In this document: positions 51,405 to 59,426 of the stretch, in pieces
How the letters are laid out: every line of letters begins with the position of its first letter
Position numbering within the stretch: position 1 is the first letter of the stretch
Origin: Candidatus Hydrogenedentota bacterium
GTDB lineage: Bacteria; Hydrogenedentota; Hydrogenedentia; Hydrogenedentales; JAEUWI01
Reading direction: 5' to 3'
NCBI GenBank assembly: GCA_016182605.1
Contig: JACPGE010000080.1
Span: 55,490-119,489 of the forward strand
DNA: 64,000 nucleotides
Program-made: the position numbers and the translations under genes
The notes under the pieces: generated by a model
Told to the model about the DNA's origin: nothing
Seen by the model: only the letters and a program-made list of their open reading frames with translations
The model's database searches: none

Positions 51405-54338
51405 TCAATGCGTCTCGCCTTGGGGCGCGCCCGCTTCATCGAGTTGAACCGTGATCGGCATGCCATTCAAGGAAGTCACTTCAATTTCGACCTCTTTGCT
51501 CACGTAGCCTGGAGCCGATACACGAAGCTGATGTTTGCCTATGGTGAGACAGTCCGCGCTGAAGGAGCCTTGGGCAATGCCCGCGCATTCCGTTGCATTG
51601 AGACCATCTCTCCGCCATGGTTGCATCAGCACCACATAAGCTCCACGAATCAGTTGCCCCTGTGAATCGCCGACGAAGATCTCGGTGTGCCCCGGATACC
51701 ACACATACATTTCGGCGTTGCCCGCCCGCAGGGCGCTTTCAACGGAGGGCCCGGAGTATCGTTGCGGTTGAAAATCCGGATGTGCAACCTCGACCCAGAA
51801 TCCGCTGAGATCATCAGGGGCCACGGGGCAGGACCAGCTCCCATCCTCAGCCGAGAGGGCCCGGTAGTAGAGGGGTGCGTCTGAATCTACATTGAATCCG
51901 GCGATCACGGGCACGGTGACCGTGGCCCCTTCCAGGGGAACTCCATCCGGATCAGTGACGATCCCGCCAATCTCGATACCGGGCTCCAACCCAATCTCGA
52001 TCTGCAAAGGATAGTCCGGTGCGGCCTGGGAGAGATCGATTTCCAGTCCTTGGGAAACGTACCCTTCGGCCAGGACCGTGAGCTGGGCAGACGCGTGCAC
52101 GGGGTCAGTAAAGACCGTCACCGTGCCCTCCGGCCCGGTCCAGATGTGGGCATTCGTGTTCCCATCGTAATGCGCGGCAGCCGCCTGCCCCGGAATGAAG
52201 ATGAGTCCCGCGCCGTCCACGGCCGCGCCACTCCGGGCGTCCGTTACACGAAGTGTCACTGGATGTATGAGCCGGAGATTCGGCAGGGACGAATACGCGG
52301 GCAGCTTTGCCAGGGGCGCGCAATCTTGGGCGCTCCAGGTAATGGGCAGATTCAGCGACTCCAGGTTCGCCAGGGAGGCCAGAACCGGGCTGGAGGCCGG
52401 GGTGACGCGTGTGTCGGTGAGGTCGAGCCAACGCATCTCAGGCAGTTGAGAGAAGACCTCAACACCGGCATCGGTGACAAAGGTATGCTCGAGATCGGCC
52501 TCCTGCAAATGGGGCCACCGGGAAAAATGCGCAAGAGCGGCATCGGTAATGGCATTGTCTTCCAGGCCGATGTAGGTGATGCCGGGCAATGCCGCGAGCC
52601 GTTCCACACCGGCATCGGTCACCGCCGTTTTCCACAGATCGATGTAGGTCAATGAAGGGATCTGCGCCAATGTGGCCATACCTTCATCCGTCACCCGCGT
52701 GCGGTTGATGTCCAGGTGCTGCAGGCGCTGCATGTCCGCGAGATAGGTCAGGCCCAGATCGCTGATGAAGGTGGAGTTGAGATCAAGCATGAGCAGGTTG
52801 GTCAAGGGCTGCAAATGCGCCAGACCGGCATCGGAGATGCCACTCTTGAAGAGATCCAGATGCTGGAGTCCCACGAGGCGTCCGACGTGCTGCAATTGCT
52901 CATCGGGTACCGGGCAACGCAGGTTCAGTTCCTGAATGGCGTCCACGGGCAATGCATCGAGGAAGGAGAGATCCGGCGTTTGCGAGGCGTCCAGGCGTAG
53001 CATGACCACGTCGCCCGCGCCGGCGCGCACCTGGCCTCTGGGGGCAATGGCTGCGCCGTCAACTTCGAGGCTGCCTGCAATGCCACCGTCCGGAAAGGAG
53101 AGCACCCGCTCGCCCAGCGCAACGGTTTCCGGCGCGGGCGCATAGCTGGAGTCCTCGGAGAAGCCGGGGAAGATGCCGCTCAATTGCGACACGACATCGC
53201 GCCAGGCGGCGCGTGCGTTTGGGGCGGCAAGAATGGAACTGCTTTGCATCCCGAAACCCACCAGCATCAATAGGACCAGCGCCGTGCCCAGCAGGATTTT
53301 CAGGCGGCGGTCAAGCCGGGCAGGCTTGAGTCTGGAAGCGAGCAGAGCATGCACGCGCCGCACCACGTTGCTCCGCGTGGCATTCATGGTTACGGCATAG
53401 GTGCAGCTTCCGTTGGCCTGCACATACTCGCAGCATTGGAGCAGGTAGTCTGCATACCGGCGGGCATCGAGGGCTTGATCGACGGATGCCAGGTCACAGG
53501 CGGACTCCGCGGATTGCTCCCACTGCCTGCTGGCCCACCAGACGCCGGGATGAAACCAGTACACGATGCATGCGGCGTGCCGGAGGAGGTCGGCCAGCGT
53601 ATCCCCATGGCGCAGGTGCATGATCTCGTGGCGCAGGGCGAAGGTGGCGAGGTCCCGGTGGGCCTCGTCTTCGAGCCATCGGGGCATGATGATTACCGGA
53701 AAGAGAACGCCCACTACACCCGGACTGGCGTTGCGATCGAGAGCACGAATCCGAAGCGGGAACCACGCGGGCAGGCACGTTGATTCTGCGTGAAACAAGT
53801 CCGAGAGCGCTTTTGACGGCTCCGGACTTTGCCGGATCAATCGCGCAATTGCCAAGCGCTGCACGAGATAGCGCGCGAGCAGGAAGCAAGCGCCCACGGC
53901 CCATAGCCCCAGCGCCCATGCGGCCAGGTTGTGCGTAGTGCCCACGGACTCCAGATCGGGAGTCTCGAAAACGGCGCGGGGAAGTGGCTGATCTTGTTGC
54001 GCCGGCGCCGTGGGCCGCGGAAGTGGAAGCCCCATGTCGAGCCGTACCCTGGGAACCATTAACGCCGGCGGCTCTTGGAGAGCTTGCACGGGAAGTGCGG
54101 CGCCAAATTGCGCGACTGGAATGACAACGATGGGCCCGGCAAACAGGTGCGCAAGAGGCACCAGAAAAACGGCCGTCCAGAGCAGGGCATGAAGGCGGTA
54201 GTTTTGTTTCAAGCGTCGTGTCACCGCGGCAACCAGCATTCCCAGGAGGGTGCCTTCGCACGCCGTTACAAGCAGGGCATCGAGAAAGGCGAAGCGCCCC
54301 AGAAAGTCACCATCGAATAGGGTATTCCAGAAACTCAT
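51405..54338 (-). CDS. M56 (BlaR1/MecR1-type) peptidase with leucine-rich repeats
   Basis: A 977-residue membrane protein. The N-terminal half has several transmembrane helices and the zinc-peptidase motif HEIMH at residues 237-241, with a third ligand in the EQSAESACD segment. In BlaR1 this domain cleaves the BlaI repressor. The usual C-terminal penicillin-binding sensor is absent; instead there are about seven leucine-rich repeats (about residues 440-640, units such as ISDAGLAHLQPLTNLLMLDL), then a carboxypeptidase-regulatory-like beta domain. Thus the sensor has been replaced. It overlaps the BlaI-type repressor gene by 4 bp. Confidence 0.88.
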   Translation of the reverse strand: MSFWNTLFDGDFLGRFAFLDALLVTACEGTLLGMLVAAVTRRLKQNYRLHALLWTAVFLVPLAHLFAGPIVVIPVAQFGAALPVQALQEPPALMVPRVRLDMGLPLPRPTAPAQQDQPLPRAVFETPDLESVGTTHNLAAWALGLWAVGACFLLARYLVQRLAIARLIRQSPEPSKALSDLFHAESTCLPAWFPLRIRALDRNASPGVVGVLFPVIIMPRWLEDEAHRDLATFALRHEIMHLRHGDTLADLLRHAACIVYWFHPGVWWASRQWEQSAESACDLASVDQALDARRYADYLLQCCEYVQANGSCTYAVTMNATRSNVVRRVHALLASRLKPARLDRRLKILLGTALVLLMLVGFGMQSSSILAAPNARAAWRDVVSQLSGIFPGFSEDSSYAPAPETVALGERVLSFPDGGIAGSLEVDGAAIAPRGQVRAGAGDVVMLRLDASQTPDLSFLDALPVDAIQELNLRCPVPDEQLQHVGRLVGLQHLDLFKSGISDAGLAHLQPLTNLLMLDLNSTFISDLGLTYLADMQRLQHLDINRTRVTDEGMATLAQIPSLTYIDLWKTAVTDAGVERLAALPGITYIGLEDNAITDAALAHFSRWPHLQEADLEHTFVTDAGVEVFSQLPEMRWLDLTDTRVTPASSPVLASLANLESLNLPITWSAQDCAPLAKLPAYSSLPNLRLIHPVTLRVTDARSGAAVDGAGLIFIPGQAAAAHYDGNTNAHIWTGPEGTVTVFTDPVHASAQLTVLAEGYVSQGLEIDLSQAAPDYPLQIEIGLEPGIEIGGIVTDPDGVPLEGATVTVPVIAGFNVDSDAPLYYRALSAEDGSWSCPVAPDDLSGFWVEVAHPDFQPQRYSGPSVESALRAGNAEMYVWYPGHTEIFVGDSQGQLIRGAYVVLMQPWRRDGLNATECAGIAQGSFSADCLTIGKHQLRVSAPGYVSKEVEIEVTSLNGMPITVQLDEAGAPQGETH

Positions 54339-54742
54339 GAGGCGTCTCCTTCATGTTGGGAAAAGTTGGACGCAATGATGCGCCGCAGATCATCGCGCTC
54401 CTCCTGCGTCAGTTGTTCGTCTCGTAGCAGGCACAGGATCGCGTCTTGTGGCGACCCGCCAAAGGCATTCGCGATGACTTCGCGCAAGGATCGCCGGCCA
54501 GCGGTCTCCCGAGTCACCAGGGGCTTGAACAAGAGGGATCGCCCCGTCCGAGGCGCCCGCTCCACCCACCCTTTCTTGCACAAATTGTTCAGGACCGTGT
54601 GGACGGTCGTGATGGCCAGGGGTTTCTCGGCCTGCAAGGCGTCCGCGATATCGGCGGCGGTGGCCTCTTTGAGGTCCCACACGCGGGCCATGACCGTTTG
54701 TTCGAGGCGGGAAAGGGGCACAGAGTTTTTTTTCCGGGGCAT
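54335..54742 (-). CDS. BlaI/MecI-family repressor
   Basis: A 135-residue winged-helix repressor with the BlaI pattern (LSRLEQTVMARVWDLKEATAADIADAL, then TVHTVLNNLCKKGWVERAP), followed by a helical dimerisation region. In the known systems the partner M56 peptidase cleaves the repressor when a signal is sensed. The ATG at 54742 follows GAGGAG. The 4-bp overlap with the M56 gene shows they are one operon. A dyad operator sits over its own promoter. Confidence 0.9.
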   Translation of the reverse strand: MPRKKNSVPLSRLEQTVMARVWDLKEATAADIADALQAEKPLAITTVHTVLNNLCKKGWVERAPRTGRSLLFKPLVTRETAGRRSLREVIANAFGGSPQDAILCLLRDEQLTQEERDDLRRIIASNFSQHEGDAS

Positions 54743-54769
54743 CGGGCTCTCCTCTACGGGTCTAGAAAA

Positions 54770-54811
54770 ATTCTATATTCATAGAATACAGCATCCGGTG
54801 CGCTTTGTCAA
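54770..54811 (-). promoter_or_regulatory. blaI/M56 promoter with 18-bp dyad operator
   Basis: On the minus strand TTGACA (54806-54811) and TATTCT (54783-54788) are separated by 17 bp. Overlapping the -10 and start point is a perfect dyad, ATTCTAT-GAAT-ATAGAAT (54770-54787, 7-bp arms, 4-bp centre). BlaI-type proteins bind short dyads of this length, so this is the probable autoregulatory operator of the pair. Confidence 0.75.
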
Positions 54812-54929
54812 TAGCCATGTTTAGAGAGGGGCTCCCGGGCAACTTCCGGCAATATTTCGACGGCGTGTTCCGCGAGTAGCACATCTTCGGCGGCTTGCGA
54901 TATGATAGGGCGCGTGTGGAAGTCCTAAG

Positions 54930-55041
54930 CCGCATATTTCACCACTTCAAGGCTTTCTTACAACGCGCTCGTCTTGAGACGTGGTGAACTATGCTCAGCG
55001 TGACAAGGGTACTGGCGTTCACCGGGCAAGCAATCATGTTT
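54930..55041 (-). repeat. Half of the MITE, reverse orientation, copy D
   Basis: Read on the minus strand, it matches the right half of the intact elements: the end GTGGTGAAATATGCGG, the pair of arms of the right hairpin (GTTCACCACG / GCCTTGAAGTGGTG), the core GTGAACGCCAGTACC and CCCGGTGAACGCC, and then GATT-GC, which is the end of the left hairpin arm. The left half is missing and no target duplication is visible. Its distal edge contains the ATG of the DUF1460 gene. Confidence 0.75.
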
Positions 55042-55827
55042 ATATCTCTTTGCGTAATGCTGTGTTCCGGAGCGGCGGCCGGTGGTCTGGATAAGGCCTC
55101 CGTAAACGATTGGCTGCCGTCGGTCCAGCAGATTTCCGGCTTCGCCGGGCGGGTGAACGCAGTGGCGGAGAAAAGTCTGGGCACACCCTATGCCGACAGT
55201 CCGCTGGGGGAGGGCCCGGAAGGAACACACGATACCGATCCCAAGATGGATTTGAGCCGGGTGGATTGCGTGACCTTTGTGGAGCAGACGGTGGCACTGG
55301 CGGCCTCGGCGGATTATGATGCGGCCTACGGGCTGCTGCAGAAGGTCCGCTACAAGGACGGCAAGGAGACCTTCGCGGGACGCAACCACTTTCTGGAGGC
55401 GGACTGGCTCCGGGACAATCCTTGGTGTGTGGACATTACGGACAAATTGGGGGTGAAAACGGAGCGCGTGACCCGGACCATCAGCCGGAAGGCGTTCTTT
55501 CCGAAGGTCAATGCGCCGGAACTGGGGCAGGACCTTCCGGATGAATCGGTGACAGTAACCTGCATTCCCGTGGGGCAGGTGGCGGCGGCGGAAGCGAAGC
55601 TGCCGGATGTGGCGCTGGTGCTCTTCGTGGGCAAGGTGGACTGGTTGTTTGCGCTTCATTGCGGGATCTTCCTTCGGGACGCCTCTGGGGCGGGCCATTT
55701 GTACCATGCGAGTTCCAAAGCGGGGTCCGTGGCCAAGGTCTCCCTGTCTGGGTATGCCTCGGAACAGTCCACACGTTATATGGGCATTTCGGTGCATTCG
55801 ATGGCAGAGCCGGTCCTGGAAGACTGA
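55036..55827 (+). CDS. DUF1460 (N-acetylmuramoyl-L-alanine amidase-like) secreted protein
   Basis: A 263-residue protein (from ATG 55036) with a signal peptide (FISLCVMLCSGAAAG) and a DUF1460 domain. The catalytic-type cysteine lies in SRVDCVTFVEQT (Cys 78), in a family related to NlpC/P60 peptidases that cut peptidoglycan. The conserved SLGTPYADSPLGEG motif precedes it. An upstream ATG (54991) in frame adds MLSVTRVLAFTGQAI, which is entirely derived from the MITE fragment; the start codon at 55036 also lies in the MITE-derived region. No strong ribosome site precedes either start. Downstream, zwf begins about 130 bp away. Confidence 0.85.
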   Translation: MFISLCVMLCSGAAAGGLDKASVNDWLPSVQQISGFAGRVNAVAEKSLGTPYADSPLGEGPEGTHDTDPKMDLSRVDCVTFVEQTVALAASADYDAAYGLLQKVRYKDGKETFAGRNHFLEADWLRDNPWCVDITDKLGVKTERVTRTISRKAFFPKVNAPELGQDLPDESVTVTCIPVGQVAAAEAKLPDVALVLFVGKVDWLFALHCGIFLRDASGAGHLYHASSKAGSVAKVSLSGYASEQSTRYMGISVHSMAEPVLED

Positions 55828-55959
55828 TTGCCACAGGGGGCTTGTCAGCATTGTGCCTTCGCAGGCATACTGACCGGAATAATTGCGTGAACGAGCCGCC
55901 CGTCCGGCGGTCTTGGTGTTTCCCTTGTGCAGCAACTGGAACGAATAGAGGTAGCATAG

Positions 55960-57447
55960 ATGTCGCAGGAGAAGAGTACAGCCTACCAGAAGGAGCCGCT
56001 GAGCATTGTGGTCATCGGGGCGTCGGGCGATTTGGCGCAACGGAAGATATACCCGGCGTTGTTTGCCTTGTACTGTCAGAAGCTGCTCCCGGATGTGGTG
56101 CATATCGTCGGTTTTGCGCGTTCGGAAATGAGCAACACGGACTTCAGGACCAAGGTTTCGCGCAATCTGACCTGCCGTTACTCGCAAGAGGAATCCAACG
56201 AAGCGGCGATTAAGTCCTTTCTCGAGCGGTGCACCTACGTGGCGGGGCAGTACAACGAAGCCGAATCCTTCCGGCAATTGCACAAAGAGTTGCAGCACCT
56301 GGACCCCGACGGAGCAGAGAACCGCATCTTCTACATGTCGATTCCGCCTTTCCTTTTCATGGAAGTGGCGCACGCCCTGAAAGCGGCGGATCTGGTGAAC
56401 CGTGCCGAGAACCGGGGCGGGTGGACCCGTGCGGTGATCGAAAAGCCGTTTGGGGAGGATCGCCAGTCCTCGGATGAGCTGACCAGTTCCATGGGACAGG
56501 TTTTCACGGAGAAGCAGACCTATCGCATCGACCACTATCTGGGGAAGGAAGTGATCCAGAACCTGATGGTGCTGCGCTTTGCGAACATGGTTTTCGATCC
56601 GATCTGGGATCGGGCGTCGATCCACGATGTGCGCATCACTTGGATGGAAGATCTGAGCCTGGAAGGGCGCGCGGGCTACTTTGACGAGTATGGGATTATC
56701 CGGGACGTGATGCAGAACCATCTCTTGCAGATGGTGGCGCTGATGGCGATGGAGCCTCCGGTGAGCCTGTTTTCGGGCCATGTGCGCGATGAGAAGGTGA
56801 AGGCGCTGCGGGCGATTGCGCCGGTGGGACTGAACGACATCGTGGTGGGGCAGTATTCGGCGGGCGCGATGAAGGGCAAGCAGCATTTCGGCTATCTGGA
56901 TGAGCCGGGCGTGCCGAAGGACTCGATCACGCCGACCTATGCGGCGGCGGTATTGCAGGTCAACAACCGGCGCTGGGACGGCGTTCCTTTCCTGATACGG
57001 GCTGGGAAGGGCCTGAGTTCCTCGATGACGGAGATCCGGCTGCGCTTCCGGGAAGTGCCGGGCAACCTGTTCAAGGATGCGACGGGGCATCTTTCGAAGA
57101 ACGAGCTGGTGATCCGGGTGCAGCCCGATGCGGGCATCGCGTTTCACATTGTGAACCGGGTGCCTGGGCTGGGGATGCAACTGGCGGAGAGCAATTTGAA
57201 CCTGAGATATGAATCGGCGTTTCAGACGAAGATCCCGGACGCGTACGAGTCGCTGTTGCTGGACGTGGTCCAGGGCGACAAGAGCCTGTTTATCCGGGCG
57301 GACGAATTGGAGGCGGCGTGGGATATCTTCACGCCGATACTGCACACGCTTGCGAAAGACCGGATCAAGCCGGAACCCTACACCTTTGGGAGCAACGGTC
57401 CTGCCAGCGCGGACGCGCTTGCGGCCCGGTTCAATGTGAAGTGGTAA
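55960..57447 (+). CDS. zwf: Glucose-6-phosphate 1-dehydrogenase
   Basis: A 495-residue enzyme of the oxidative pentose phosphate pathway. The N-terminal nucleotide-binding motif GASGDLAQRKIYPALF is present, as is the active-site RIDHYLGKE. Full length is normal. The stop codon TAA overlaps the first possible ATG of the pgl gene. It oxidises glucose 6-phosphate to 6-phosphogluconolactone with NAD(P)+ and is followed by the next pathway enzyme, so zwf-pgl is an operon. The ATG at 55960 has GAGGTAG upstream. Confidence 0.96.
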   Translation: MSQEKSTAYQKEPLSIVVIGASGDLAQRKIYPALFALYCQKLLPDVVHIVGFARSEMSNTDFRTKVSRNLTCRYSQEESNEAAIKSFLERCTYVAGQYNEAESFRQLHKELQHLDPDGAENRIFYMSIPPFLFMEVAHALKAADLVNRAENRGGWTRAVIEKPFGEDRQSSDELTSSMGQVFTEKQTYRIDHYLGKEVIQNLMVLRFANMVFDPIWDRASIHDVRITWMEDLSLEGRAGYFDEYGIIRDVMQNHLLQMVALMAMEPPVSLFSGHVRDEKVKALRAIAPVGLNDIVVGQYSAGAMKGKQHFGYLDEPGVPKDSITPTYAAAVLQVNNRRWDGVPFLIRAGKGLSSSMTEIRLRFREVPGNLFKDATGHLSKNELVIRVQPDAGIAFHIVNRVPGLGMQLAESNLNLRYESAFQTKIPDAYESLLLDVVQGDKSLFIRADELEAAWDIFTPILHTLAKDRIKPEPYTFGSNGPASADALAARFNVKW

Positions 57448-57467
57448 TGAAAGGACAAGCAGCGACT

Positions 57468-58145
57468 ATGTCTGCGAACATCGTGGTAAAGAGATTCGAG
57501 AGCGTATCCGCGTTCGAAGACCGTGTAATGGACCTGATCAAGGAGGAGGCGCTGCGTCACACGCCGGCGCCCCATGCGATTATGCTTTCGGGCGGGAGTA
57601 CGCCCCTGGCGATATACGAGGCCCTCGCCATGGACCCGGTGGTGGCGGATGACTCCACCTGGATCACCTTCACCGACGAGCGCTTTGTGCCGTTCGACTC
57701 GGACCAGAGCAATTTCGGGAATGCGGAGCCGATGCTCGATGAGTTGCAGATACCGGAAGAACAGATCATCAAGATCGATCCTTCGCTGCACATTGGCGAC
57801 GCCGCCGATCAGTTGGACAAGGATCTCGACAACTACCTGGAATCTGGCGGCACGATTTCTCTCGCGCTCTTGGGGCTGGGCGCCGATGGCCATACGTGTT
57901 CTCTCTTCGAGATCACGGATTTGCAGCGGTGCCTGGCACGGCTGGCGGCCCCGATCTATCGTCCCGACTTGCCAAACCGGGTCTCGGTGGGCCCCGCACT
58001 GCTGGAGCGCGTGGATCGCATCGTCATTCTCGTAAAGGGCAAGGAGAAGACTGCCATTGTGGAGCGCTTGCTGAAGGAGCCCTTGAGCACGACCGCGGGC
58101 ATGGCCCTGCGCAACTGCAAGAACGTCGAACTCTGGCAGGTCTAA
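57468..58145 (+). CDS. pgl: 6-phosphogluconolactonase (DevB-type)
   Basis: A 225-residue protein. It contains SGGSTPLAIYEAL and FTDERFVPFDSDQSN and GLGADGHTCSLF, the motifs of the DevB/Pgl family. It hydrolyses 6-phosphogluconolactone, the product of zwf directly upstream. I choose ATG at 57468; ATG at 57447, which overlaps the zwf stop codon, is an alternative and would give 232 residues. Family motifs are intact. Confidence 0.93.
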   Translation: MSANIVVKRFESVSAFEDRVMDLIKEEALRHTPAPHAIMLSGGSTPLAIYEALAMDPVVADDSTWITFTDERFVPFDSDQSNFGNAEPMLDELQIPEEQIIKIDPSLHIGDAADQLDKDLDNYLESGGTISLALLGLGADGHTCSLFEITDLQRCLARLAAPIYRPDLPNRVSVGPALLERVDRIVILVKGKEKTAIVERLLKEPLSTTAGMALRNCKNVELWQV

Positions 58146-58151
58146 GCTTCC

Positions 58152-58613
58152 ATGTCTTCTCTGAATATTTTTCGCGCCACCCCGGAGCACCTCGATACCG
58201 CCGCACAGCTCTTTGACGCCTACCGTGTGTTTTACGGTCAGGCCTCCGAGGTGGGCGCGGCGCGGGCTTTTCTTGCGCAACGTCTGACCGAGGGCGACAG
58301 CGCGATCTATCTGGCGGTGGACGCCGCCGGGGCAGGCTTGGGCCTGGTGCAGTTGTATCCCTGTTTTTCCTCGGTCTCCATGGGGCCCATCTGGATCTTG
58401 AACGATCTGTATGTGGCGGCGGGGGCACGCGGGCAGAGGGTGGGCGAGGCGTTGATGGCGCGCGCCCGTGAGCACGCGGTGGAGACGGGCGCGATCCGGC
58501 TGGAGCTGAGCACGGCGCATACCAACACGACGGCCCAGCGCCTCTACGAGCGGTGCGGCTACACACTGGACACGCAGTTCCGGAAATACCTGCTGCCGCT
58601 TGGGACCGGGTGA
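58152..58613 (+). CDS. GNAT-family N-acetyltransferase
   Basis: A 153-residue single GNAT domain. The acetyl-CoA pyrophosphate loop is ARGQRVGEALM and the C-terminal NTTAQRLYERCGY motif is typical of small-molecule or ribosomal protein acetylases of this fold. It begins 6 bp after pgl and could be in the same transcript. Its substrate is not predictable. Confidence 0.85.
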   Translation: MSSLNIFRATPEHLDTAAQLFDAYRVFYGQASEVGAARAFLAQRLTEGDSAIYLAVDAAGAGLGLVQLYPCFSSVSMGPIWILNDLYVAAGARGQRVGEALMARAREHAVETGAIRLELSTAHTNTTAQRLYERCGYTLDTQFRKYLLPLGTG

Positions 58614-58666
58614 ACCACGTTGATTTTTGCACACGGTTGCCCGCAAGATTCGACAGCCGAAGTCCC

Positions 58667-59407
58667 ATGACCATACGACTTTCTCTCATCATACCGGCCT
58701 ACAACGAGGCGCAGCGCCTGCCCGGCACGTTGCGGCAGGTGCATGCCTATTTGGCGGCCCAGTCCTATGCCAGCGAGATCGTCGTGGTGGATGACGGCAG
58801 CACCGATGCGACGGCGCTCGCTGCGCAGACCACGATGGAGGAACTCGGCGCAGGCCCGGTGGGTTTTGCCTGTGTGCGGCTCGAGCGCAACCGGGGCAAG
58901 GGCGCGGCGGTGCGGCAGGGCATGCTGCATGAAGCGCGGGGGGCGTACCGCTTTTTCTACGACGCCGACGGCGCGACGCCCATTGAAGAGATCGAAGGCG
59001 CGATGGCGCTCTTCGAGTCGGGGGCCGAGATTGTGATTGGTTCGCGCGCGCTGGCCGCGTCCCGGGTGGAAGTGCATCAGGCGTGGTACCGGGAGCACAT
59101 GGGCCAAGTGAACAATGTGTTTCTGCGCCTGCTTGGGCTCACGCCCTACAAGGATACGCAGTGCGGCTTCAAGGGCTTTTCGGCACGCGCCGTGGAGATT
59201 GTTTTTCCACGACAGACGATCGAAGGCTTTGCCTTTGACGTTGAGCTGCTCTATATTGCGTGGCTGCACGGGCTGCGGATCGAGGAGTTGCCGGTTACCT
59301 GGCGCAATTCGCCGCGCAGCACGCTCAATCCGGTGAGCGACTCTCTCGCCATGATCTGGGAATCTTGGACCGTACGCTTCAAGGCCTTCCTAGGGAGCTA
59401 CCGGTAA
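58667..59407 (+). CDS. GT2-family glycosyltransferase (dolichyl-phosphate glucosyltransferase-like)
   Basis: A 246-residue GT-A fold enzyme without membrane helices. It begins RLSLIIPAYNEAQRLPGTL, then VVVDDGSTDAT, then FYDADGATPIEE and QCGFKGFS. This matches polyprenyl-phosphate beta-glucosyl- or mannosyl-transferases. The start at 58667 gives the conserved N-terminus. It is convergent with the DUF4838 gene (19-bp gap). No membrane-anchoring segment is visible. Confidence 0.88.
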   Translation: MTIRLSLIIPAYNEAQRLPGTLRQVHAYLAAQSYASEIVVVDDGSTDATALAAQTTMEELGAGPVGFACVRLERNRGKGAAVRQGMLHEARGAYRFFYDADGATPIEEIEGAMALFESGAEIVIGSRALAASRVEVHQAWYREHMGQVNNVFLRLLGLTPYKDTQCGFKGFSARAVEIVFPRQTIEGFAFDVELLYIAWLHGLRIEELPVTWRNSPRSTLNPVSDSLAMIWESWTVRFKAFLGSYR

Positions 59408-59426
59408 GGGTGCGTACGGTGGCGTC

